Shown here: piece after piece, positions 15,803 to 22,452 of the stretch
How the letters are laid out: each line of letters begins with the position of its first letter
How positions within the stretch are numbered: the first letter of the stretch is position 1
Assembly: GCF_021605415.1 (NCBI RefSeq)
Contig: NZ_WKEQ01000025.1
Coordinates: 23,199 to 87,198, forward strand
Source of the DNA: Pseudomonas syringae
GTDB lineage: Bacteria; Pseudomonadota; Gammaproteobacteria; Pseudomonadales; Pseudomonadaceae
Length of the DNA: 64,000 nt
Reading direction: 5' to 3'
Position numbers and translations under genes: made by a program
The notes under the pieces: generated by a model
The model's input: only the letters and a program-made list of their open reading frames with translations
What the model was told of the DNA's origin: nothing
The model's database searches: none

Positions 15803-16015
15803 TCAATCCCGCGCTGTGGCTGCTTTGCTCAGGTGCTCGCCGGAATACCTCTCGAACACCTGGGCGACGAAGGTCTGTGCGCCCTGAGTACCAAGCTCTT
15901 TAACCAACAGTTCGATGCCAATCAGCGCCAACTCCTCCGCGCTGCCGGGACTGTACGAGCTATGCCCTTGTGGCCACTTGGCGTTGATGTTGGCGTCGAT
16001 GCTTACGGTGGTCAT
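15803..16015 (-). CDS. small hypothetical protein
   Basis: This 70-residue protein (MTTVSIDANINAKWPQGH...) is predicted to be mainly helical after residue 25 (AEELALIGIELLVKELGTQGAQTFVAQVFERYSGEHL). No signal peptide or known motif is visible. No strong ribosome site is evident. It is convergent with the nucleoside hydrolase gene. The frame looks coding by composition, but the family is unknown to me. Confidence 0.5.
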   Translation of the reverse strand: MTTVSIDANINAKWPQGHSSYSPGSAEELALIGIELLVKELGTQGAQTFVAQVFERYSGEHLSKAATARD

Positions 16016-16146
16016 GGTGGCGCTCGAGAATGGAAAAGTTCAGATGTCGAAGTTAACCATTTTGTCGGGCGTTTGGCACTGCGACTTAGGCATGAGCCCA
16101 GTGCTATGCGACACTTGGTCTTTTCATGTAAATCAAGGATCGTTCA

Positions 16147-16452
16147 GTGCAGATCGATTTGAGTTCACCTGACGCGCTGACCGTTGAAGCTGTCCGCCAA
16201 CTTCTCGCGTCGGCCAGTGATGATCAACACACTCAGCTGCGTGTAACGAAGGACGGTATTGCTTACATTTCCACGGGCATTGTGGGCGGTATCGACATCG
16301 ACGGTCTGTCGTTTCGCCTGGAAACCTGGGCCAAAGGCTCAGGTTACGTCGGGAACGTTGCGGCCAGCGACGAGGTCTGGGTGATGCAGATTTACAATGC
16401 ATTGAAAGAGAACTGGCCGAATCCGCCTTACGATTACATTGATGTTTATTGA
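16147..16452 (+). CDS. small hypothetical protein
   Basis: This 101-residue protein starts at GTG with AAGGA 8 bases upstream. It has a helical N-terminus (DALTVEAVRQLLASASDD), a beta-rich centre (TQLRVTKDGIAYISTGIVGGIDIDGLSFRLETW) and an aromatic C-terminus (WPNPPYDYIDVY). No signal peptide is present. I do not recognise the family with confidence. It is monocistronic. Confidence 0.6.
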   Translation: MQIDLSSPDALTVEAVRQLLASASDDQHTQLRVTKDGIAYISTGIVGGIDIDGLSFRLETWAKGSGYVGNVAASDEVWVMQIYNALKENWPNPPYDYIDVY

Positions 16453-16619
16453 GACCGTTAATATCCGGTGACGATTGCGCGGTGAATCATGAGGCGATGC
16501 TCATGCAAACTTGCCGTTTACCTGGGTCAAGGGGTCGGGCGAAAGTGCTCGGTGTGAAACCAAAGACCGGATTGGCGGTCGCACGATCTCAGCACAATTA
16601 TTGGAAAAAGGAGGCTTCA

Positions 16620-16937
16620 ATGCCTTGGAAACTCGCGTCACTGGGTACTTTTATGGCCGTTGCCATGCTGGCCGGTTGCAGTACGACCTCCAGCGATTCG
16701 GTAGATGAAACCGTCGCGACCGATGCCGGTCACAGCCGCTGCGAAGCAAAGTCTGCGGAGTTTGCCATTGGCAAAAAGGCCTCGCCCGCGCTTTTGGAGC
16801 AAGCGCGTACCAAGGCTGGCGCGCAGAACGCGCGTTTCCTCAAGCCGGATGACATGGTGACGCTCGAGTACCGCTCCGACCGCCTGAACCTGAATACGGA
16901 TAACAATCTGACCGTCACGCGCGTCAATTGCGGATAA
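16620..16937 (+). CDS. I78-family peptidase-inhibitor lipoprotein
   Basis: From the ATG at 16620, which has a strong AAAGGAGG, the product is a 105-residue lipoprotein with lipobox MLAGC. Residues 38-105 (CEAKSAEFAIGKKASPALLEQARTKAG...) fit the I78 inhibitor family, small proteins known to inhibit serine peptidases, with terminal VTRVNCG. The two outer cysteines, CEAK and NCG, could form a disulphide. It is predicted to sit in the cell envelope and protect against proteases. The longer upstream frame lacks a ribosome site. Confidence 0.8.
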   Translation: MPWKLASLGTFMAVAMLAGCSTTSSDSVDETVATDAGHSRCEAKSAEFAIGKKASPALLEQARTKAGAQNARFLKPDDMVTLEYRSDRLNLNTDNNLTVTRVNCG

Positions 16938-16962
16938 AGCTTTCCAGCTTTATCAAGGTCAT

Positions 16963-16994
16963 AAAAAACCCCGTCACATGGACGGGGTTTTTTT
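16963..16994. terminator. bidirectional terminator
   Basis: AAAAAACCCCGTC / GACGGGGTTTTTTT form a 13-bp stem with a loop of about four bases between the I78 lipoprotein gene and the convergent cold-shock gene. T runs on both strands serve both. Confidence 0.9.
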
Positions 16995-17008
16995 AGTGCG
17001 CCGAGAAA

Positions 17009-17221
17009 TTACTCTGGGCGAACTTGTGCAGCTTGCATACCCTTTTGGCCTTTCTCAGCCACGAAGGAGACGGTCTGGCCTTCTTTCAGGCTTTTGAAAC
17101 CGTCAGATTCGATAGCTTTGAAGTGTACGAACAGGTCGTCACCGCCACCTTGAGGAGTGATGAAGCCGAAGCCTTTTTCATCGTTGAACCATTTAACGGT
17201 GCCGGTTTGGCGATTAGACAT
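17009..17221 (-). CDS. cold-shock protein (CspA family)
   Basis: This 70-residue protein has RNP1 KGFGFITP and RNP2 DLFVHF, the single-stranded nucleic-acid binding motifs of the CspA fold. It begins with TGTVKWFNDEKG. It acts as an RNA chaperone. The start is the internal Met preceded by TTGGAGAT; the longer frame to 17284 is unlikely. The roughly 290 bases upstream to the next gene would allow the long leader typical of csp mRNAs, but no specific cold box was identified. Which csp paralogue it is cannot be told from sequence alone. Confidence 0.93.
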   Translation of the reverse strand: MSNRQTGTVKWFNDEKGFGFITPQGGGDDLFVHFKAIESDGFKSLKEGQTVSFVAEKGQKGMQAAQVRPE

Positions 17222-17511
17222 GGTGTATCTCCAAGAAACATATATTTTCAGTAGTACTGTGCTGCTCAGGCCAACTGGGCACACCCGGGTATCATAGTCG
17301 AAATGTTCAGTTTGTAAGCCCCCCGGACGTGCTGTTTGCCAATCAGTCGTGTTTACTTTACCGCTTGTTTCGGCTGAAAGCCCCGGTTTAAAAGGCTTCG
17401 CGCTGATCGTAAAGACCTTAAAAAAAGCTGTAAAACCTGCATAAATCGTGTGAAAAGGCTCAAATTCGAGACGTTTTAAGCGTTAACCGATGCTCAAAAT
17501 GCCTTGCTCGA

Positions 17512-17814
17512 TCATTTTTTTGCGGGGGTATTGGCCTTGCATTTGGCGATCTGTCCCAACGCTTTTTGTTGCAGTTCTGGTGTGGCTTTATTGTCCATCA
17601 GCGCCGTAATGTCGCTGGCAGGATAGGATTTGATGGCGTCCGCGCCACAGGCGCAGTGAGATTTAGCGGCGGCAGCGCCAATTTGAGGGGTAGCTGCCTG
17701 CGTGCATTGAGCCATGTATTTTTCGCGCTCACCCTTGGGCCAGTCGGCATGGGCGCTCAGCGGCAGCAGCAAAACAAAGGGGGCGACTACGGCGAACAGC
17801 TTATTCAGACGCAT
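17512..17814 (-). CDS. small secreted Cys-containing protein
   Basis: This 100-residue product is read from the ATG at 17814, which is preceded by AAGGAGC. It has a signal peptide ending in LSAHA. The mature part contains four cysteines (YMAQCTQAA, SHCACGAD, AKCKAN), suggesting disulphides or metal binding in the periplasm. No family is recognised. It is divergent from thrS across about 370 bases that include the thrS leader. Confidence 0.7.
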   Translation of the reverse strand: MRLNKLFAVVAPFVLLLPLSAHADWPKGEREKYMAQCTQAATPQIGAAAAKSHCACGADAIKSYPASDITALMDNKATPELQQKALGQIAKCKANTPAKK

Positions 17815-18073
17815 GCGAGGATGCTCCTTGTGGGTCAATGTCTTGTTATCTGAGGGCTTAATGGCCGATCAAGTTCATCACTCTGGCATAAAACGGACGA
17901 TTTGCCTGCGTATGAGAGCGTGATGCGTCGACGACCGCTCATCTGTGCTAGGATGCCCGGCTCGTGCGGTCTGCAAGCTTCGATGACCTTCAGTCCCGGT
18001 GGCGGCAACTGCGCGCGAATCTCGATTTGAATCCCAGTCACTCTGGTTCGGTTTTCCGGTTGGCCGCAAGGCT

Positions 18074-18167
18074 CCTGCCGCTGTAAGGCAGGCGTTCGTC
18101 ATTGAATGGCCTGGACCGGATCTTGTACTGGCTCATCCCAACCCACGTGACCTTTGGTAGGGGTCAC
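18074..18167 (+). promoter_or_regulatory. thrS leader with two tRNA-Thr anticodon-like stem-loops
   Basis: Stem-loop 1 (18074-18092) is CCTGCC-GCTGTAA-GGCAGG: a 6-bp stem and a 7-base loop showing UGU at positions 34-36 with A37. Stem-loop 2 (18147-18167) is GTGACCT-TTGGTAG-GGGTCAC: a 7-bp stem (last pair G-U) and a 7-base loop with U33, GGU at 34-36 and A37. UGU and GGU are both threonine anticodons. The second stem ends 4 bases before the AGGAGAGGAGG ribosome site. This is the layout of the Escherichia coli thrS translational operator, bound by ThrRS dimers. Confidence 0.65.
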
Positions 18168-18186
18168 CACTAGGAGAGGAGGCGCC

Positions 18187-20109
18187 ATGCCAACTATTAC
18201 TCTTCCCGACGGCAGTCAACGTTCATTCGATCATCCGGTTTCCGTGGCCGAGGTCGCCGCATCCATTGGTGCAGGCCTGGCGAAGGCCACCGTGGCCGGC
18301 AAGGTCAATGGCAAGCTGGTTGACGCCAGCGACATCATCGACAGCGATGCTTCGCTGCAAATCATCACGCCAAAGGATGAAGAGGGGCTGGAGATCATTC
18401 GCCACTCTTGCGCGCACCTCGTTGGCCACGCCGTCAAGCAGCTGTACCCGACGGCCAAAATGGTCATCGGCCCGGTCATTGACGAAGGTTTCTATTACGA
18501 CATCGCCTTCGAGCGTCCTTTCACTCCGGACGACATGGCTGCCATTGAGCAGCGCATGCAGCAGTTGATCGAAAAAGATTACGACGTGATCAAGAAAGTC
18601 ACTCCGCGCGCCGAAGTGATCGAAGTGTTCAAGTCCCGTGGCGAAGACTACAAGCTGCGTCTGGTCGAGGACATGCCGAACGAGCAGGCCATGGGCTTGT
18701 ACTATCACGAAGAATATGTCGACATGTGCCGTGGCCCGCACGTGCCGAACACTCGCTTCCTGAAATCCTTCAAGTTGACAAAGCTGTCCGGCGCTTACTG
18801 GCGCGGTGATGCCAAAAACGAGCAATTGCAGCGCGTTTATGGCACGGCCTGGGCGGACAAGAAGCAGTTGGCGGCTTACATCCAGCGCATCGAAGAAGCG
18901 GAAAAACGCGATCACCGTAAAATCGGCAAGCGCCTGGGCCTGTTCCATACTCAGGAAGAATCCCCGGGCATGGTGTTCTGGCACCCGAACGGCTGGACGC
19001 TGTACCAGGTGCTCGAGCAATACATGCGCAAGGTTCAGCGCGACAACGGCTATCTCGAGATCAAGACGCCGCAAGTGGTTGACCGTAGTCTCTGGGAGAA
19101 ATCCGGACACTGGGCCAACTACGCCGACAACATGTTCACCACCCAGTCGGAAAACCGTGATTACGCCATCAAGCCGATGAACTGCCCGTGCCATGTGCAG
19201 GTGTTCAATCAGGGCCTGAAAAGCTACCGCGAGCTGCCGATGCGTCTGGCCGAATTCGGTGCTTGCCACCGAAACGAACCGTCAGGTGCGTTGCACGGCA
19301 TCATGCGTGTACGTGCGTTCACTCAAGACGACGCCCACATTTTCTGCACCGAAGAGCAAATGCAGGCCGAATCGGCCGCGTTCATCAAGCTGACCATGGA
19401 CGTTTATCGCGATTTCGGCTTTACCGATGTCGAGATGAAGTTGTCCACTCGTCCGGAAAAACGTGTTGGCTCCGATGAATTGTGGGATCGCGCTGAAGCT
19501 GCATTGGCCGCAGCGCTAGACAGTGCGGGCCTTGCATATGATCTGCAGCCGGGTGAGGGTGCTTTCTACGGTCCGAAAATCGAATTCTCGCTGAAAGATT
19601 GCCTTGGCCGTGTTTGGCAATGTGGTACCTTGCAGCTCGATTTTAACCTGCCTATCCGTCTCGGCGCCGAATACGTCTCCGAAGACAACAGTCGCAAGCA
19701 CCCGGTTATGTTGCACAGGGCGATCCTTGGATCCTTCGAACGTTTCGTCGGGATTCTGATTGAGCATTACGAGGGAGCATTCCCTGCGTGGCTCGCCCCG
19801 ACCCAGGCAGTGATCATGAATATCACTGATAAACAGGCGGATTTCGTCGCCGAAGTCGAAAAAACTCTCAACGAAAGCGGATTTCGTGCCAAGTCCGACT
19901 TGAGAAATGAAAAGATCGGCTTTAAAATCCGCGAGCATACTTTGCTCAAGGTTCCCTATCTCTTGGTTATCGGAGATAAGGAAGTCGAGATGCAGACTGT
20001 CGCTGTGCGTACTCGTGAAGGTGCTGACCTGGGCTCGATGCCCGTCGCCCAGTTCGCTGAGTTTCTCGCGCAAGCGGTTTCCCGGCGTGGTCGCCCAGAT
20101 TCGGAGTAA
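18187..20109 (+). CDS. thrS: threonyl-tRNA synthetase
   Basis: This 640-residue class II synthetase has an N-terminal TGS domain (PTITLPDGSQRSFDHPVSV), an editing domain with HSCAHLVGHAVKQLY, and a catalytic core with MNCPCHV (zinc cysteine), motif 2 CHRNEPSGALHGIMRVRAFTQDDAHIF and motif 3 HRAILGSFERFVGILIEHY. It ends in an anticodon-binding domain. It charges tRNA-Thr. The ATG at 18187 lies 7 bases after AGGAGG. It heads the conserved thrS-infC-rpmI-rplT block. The leader suggests autoregulation at translation. Confidence 0.97.
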   Translation: MPTITLPDGSQRSFDHPVSVAEVAASIGAGLAKATVAGKVNGKLVDASDIIDSDASLQIITPKDEEGLEIIRHSCAHLVGHAVKQLYPTAKMVIGPVIDEGFYYDIAFERPFTPDDMAAIEQRMQQLIEKDYDVIKKVTPRAEVIEVFKSRGEDYKLRLVEDMPNEQAMGLYYHEEYVDMCRGPHVPNTRFLKSFKLTKLSGAYWRGDAKNEQLQRVYGTAWADKKQLAAYIQRIEEAEKRDHRKIGKRLGLFHTQEESPGMVFWHPNGWTLYQVLEQYMRKVQRDNGYLEIKTPQVVDRSLWEKSGHWANYADNMFTTQSENRDYAIKPMNCPCHVQVFNQGLKSYRELPMRLAEFGACHRNEPSGALHGIMRVRAFTQDDAHIFCTEEQMQAESAAFIKLTMDVYRDFGFTDVEMKLSTRPEKRVGSDELWDRAEAALAAALDSAGLAYDLQPGEGAFYGPKIEFSLKDCLGRVWQCGTLQLDFNLPIRLGAEYVSEDNSRKHPVMLHRAILGSFERFVGILIEHYEGAFPAWLAPTQAVIMNITDKQADFVAEVEKTLNESGFRAKSDLRNEKIGFKIREHTLLKVPYLLVIGDKEVEMQTVAVRTREGADLGSMPVAQFAEFLAQAVSRRGRPDSE

Positions 20110-20114
20110 TTATT

Positions 20115-20660
20115 ATTAAGCGTGAAATGAGACAAGATAAACGAGCTGCACCGAAAGCCCCGATCAACGAGAATATCTCGGCACGCGAGGTTCGGTTAAT
20201 TGGTGCTGAAGGTGAACAGCTTGGGATTGTGTCAATTGAAGACGCGCTTCTTAAGGCTGAAGAGGCCAAACTGGATTTGGTGGAAATTTCCGCCGATGCA
20301 GTACCCCCTGTTTGCAAGCTGATGGACTACGGCAAATCGATCTTCGAAAAGAAGAAACAGGTTGCCGCTGCAAAGAAAAACCAGAAGCAGATTCAGGTTA
20401 AAGAAATCAAGTTTCGTCCAGGGACGGAGGAAGGGGATTACCAGGTAAAACTGCGCAACCTGGTACGTTTCCTGAGTGATGGGGACAGGGCCAAGGTATC
20501 CTTGCGATTCCGCGGCCGTGAGATGGCCCACCAGGAGCTGGGGATGGAACTCCTCAAGCGGGTTGAAGCTGACCTGCTCGAGTACGGTTCGGTCGAACAG
20601 CATCCTAAGATGGAAGGACGCCAGCTGATCATGGTCATCGCCCCGAAAAAGAAGAAGTAA
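20115..20660 (+). CDS. infC: translation initiation factor IF-3
   Basis: The protein starts at an ATT codon, as IF-3 genes do: three consecutive ATT codons (20109, 20112, 20115) precede AAG-CGT-GAA-ATG. I chose 20115 because GGAG (20103-20106) then has an 8-base spacer; 20109 would give 183 residues and overlap the thrS stop. The product has the PINENISAREVRLIGAEGEQLGIV N-domain, a Lys-rich linker and the C-domain IKFRPGTEEGDYQVKLRN...GREMAHQELG. The ATT start is what lets IF-3 repress its own initiation. Confidence 0.96.
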   Translation: MKREMRQDKRAAPKAPINENISAREVRLIGAEGEQLGIVSIEDALLKAEEAKLDLVEISADAVPPVCKLMDYGKSIFEKKKQVAAAKKNQKQIQVKEIKFRPGTEEGDYQVKLRNLVRFLSDGDRAKVSLRFRGREMAHQELGMELLKRVEADLLEYGSVEQHPKMEGRQLIMVIAPKKKK

Positions 20661-20720
20661 TCAACAGGGCACGGCAGGCCTTCTGATTATGTTTATCAAC
20701 TGAATGCGGAGTATCCGAAC

Positions 20721-20915
20721 ATGCCAAAAATGAAAACCAAAAGTGGTGCTGCTAAGCGGTTTCTGAAAACTGCTAACGGTATCAAGCACAAGCACGCTTT
20801 CAAGAGCCACATCCTGACTAAAATGTCGACCAAGCGTAAGCGTCAACTGCGCGGTAGCAGCTTGCTGCATCCGTCTGACGTGGCAAAAGTCGAGCGCATG
20901 CTGCGCCTTCGTTAA
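20721..20915 (+). CDS. rpmI: 50S ribosomal protein L35
   Basis: This 64-residue basic protein (MPKMKTKSGAAKRFLKTANGIKHKHAF...RQLRGSSLLHPSDVAKVERML) matches L35 along its length. It follows infC by 60 bases and precedes rplT by 28 bases, the standard order. In relatives, L20 represses rpmI-rplT translation through a leader structure. I did not identify such a structure in the short infC-rpmI gap. Confidence 0.97.
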   Translation: MPKMKTKSGAAKRFLKTANGIKHKHAFKSHILTKMSTKRKRQLRGSSLLHPSDVAKVERMLRLR

Positions 20916-20943
20916 TTTTAGTCAAGAATAGAGGAAGTAACTC

Positions 20944-21300
20944 ATGGCTCGTGTAAAGCGTGGCGTCATTGCCCGTAAGCGTCACAAAAAAATTCTGAAA
21001 CTTGCTAAAGGCTACTACGGCGCACGCTCCCGCGTATTCCGTGTTGCCAAGCAAGCGGTAATCAAGGCAGGCCAATACGCCTACCGTGACCGTCGTCAGA
21101 AAAAACGTCAGTTCCGCGCTCTGTGGATCGCTCGTATCAATGCTGGTGCTCGTGTTAACGGTCTGTCCTACAGCCGTTTCATCGCTGGCCTGAAAAAAGC
21201 GTCCATCGAGATCGACCGTAAGGTTCTGGCTGATCTGGCAGTGAACGAAAAAGCGGCGTTTGCTGCGATTGTCGAGAAAGCTAAAGCCACCTTGGCTTAA
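20944..21300 (+). CDS. rplT: 50S ribosomal protein L20
   Basis: This 118-residue protein has the L20 signature [46 protein letters not shown] and full length. L20 binds 23S rRNA early in assembly and is the translational repressor of its own operon in studied bacteria. A GAGGAAG ribosome site precedes it. It is followed by a leader-like region with two hairpins before pheS. Confidence 0.97.
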
Positions 21301-21314
21301 GTACCCCCGACAGT

Positions 21315-21392
21315 CACCCGGCCTTACCTTTGTGGGGCCAGGTGTTAAACGTCATAAATAGGGGAAGAGCCTTCAAGCTCTTCCCCTATTTT
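21315..21392 (+). terminator. rplT-pheS intergenic hairpin and terminator/attenuator
   Basis: The first stem CACCCGGCC / GGCCAGGTG spans 21315-21344. A strong terminator follows at 21360-21392, with an 11-bp AGGGGAAGAGC / GCTCTTCCCCT stem and then ATTTT. It stops 17 bases before the pheS start. It separates the ribosomal genes from pheST and may attenuate pheST. No Phe-rich leader peptide was found. Confidence 0.75.
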
Positions 21393-21409
21393 GTATCTGG
21401 AGTCTGTAC

Positions 21410-22426
21410 ATGGAAAACCTGGATGCGCTGGTCTCTCAAGCACTAGAGGCTGTGCAAAGCGCTGAAGACATCAATGCCCTGGAGCAAATCCGGGTTCACT
21501 ACCTTGGTAAAAAGGGCGAATTGACTCAGGTGATGAAGACCCTGGGGAATCTGCCGGCAGAAGAGCGTCCGCAAGTCGGCGCCCTGATCAACGTTGCCAA
21601 GGAACGTGTCACAGAAGTTCTTAATGCGCGCAAGGCACTGTTTGAAGAGGCCGAACTGGCCGCCAAGCTGTCTGCCGAATCCATTGACGTGACGCTGCCC
21701 GGCCGTGGCCAAACCTCCGGTGGTCTGCATCCGGTTACCCGGACTCTGGAACGTATCGAGCAGTTCTTCACCCATATTGGCTACGGCATCGCCGAAGGCC
21801 CCGAGGTCGAAGACGATTATCACAACTTTGAGGCGCTCAACATCCCAGGCCACCACCCGGCCCGGTCGATGCATGACACCTTCTATTTCAACGCGAACAT
21901 GTTGTTGCGCACCCATACCTCTCCGGTACAGGTTCGCACCATGGAATCGAAAAAGCCGCCGATCCGCATCGTCTGCCCAGGCCGCGTATACCGCAGTGAT
22001 TCCGATATCACCCACTCGCCGATGTTCCACCAGGTCGAAGGTCTGCTGGTTGATCGCGACATCAATTTCGCCGACCTGAAAGGCACCATCGAAGAATTCC
22101 TGCGGGTGTTCTTTGAGAAAGAACTGGCCGTGCGTTTCCGCCCTTCGTACTTCCCGTTCACCGAGCCTTCCGCTGAAGTCGATATGGAATGCGTGATGTG
22201 CAGCGGTAAAGGCTGCCGCGTCTGCAAACAGACCGGTTGGCTGGAAGTGATGGGCTGCGGCATGGTGCACCCGAACGTGTTGCGCATGTCCGGCATCGAT
22301 CCGGAAGAGTTCTCGGGCTTTGCCTTCGGCATGGGCGTAGAGCGTCTGGCCATGCTGCGTTACGGCGTGAACGACTTGCGTCTGTTCTTCGACAACGACT
22401 TGCGGTTCCTCGCGCAATTTCGCTAG
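21410..22426 (+). CDS. pheS: phenylalanyl-tRNA synthetase alpha subunit
   Basis: This 338-residue protein has an N-terminal coiled coil (QALEAVQSAEDINALEQIRVHYLGKKGELTQVMK) and a catalytic core with motif 2 (RVYRSDSDITHSPMFHQVEGLLVD), FRPSYFPFTEPSAEVD and motif 3 FAFGMGVERLAMLRYGV. It forms an alpha2-beta2 enzyme with PheT. Its ATG follows TCTGGAG. pheT begins 26 bases later. Confidence 0.97.
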   Translation: MENLDALVSQALEAVQSAEDINALEQIRVHYLGKKGELTQVMKTLGNLPAEERPQVGALINVAKERVTEVLNARKALFEEAELAAKLSAESIDVTLPGRGQTSGGLHPVTRTLERIEQFFTHIGYGIAEGPEVEDDYHNFEALNIPGHHPARSMHDTFYFNANMLLRTHTSPVQVRTMESKKPPIRIVCPGRVYRSDSDITHSPMFHQVEGLLVDRDINFADLKGTIEEFLRVFFEKELAVRFRPSYFPFTEPSAEVDMECVMCSGKGCRVCKQTGWLEVMGCGMVHPNVLRMSGIDPEEFSGFAFGMGVERLAMLRYGVNDLRLFFDNDLRFLAQFR

Positions 22427-22452
22427 TCGTAACGAATTCTTAGGAGAGCAGG

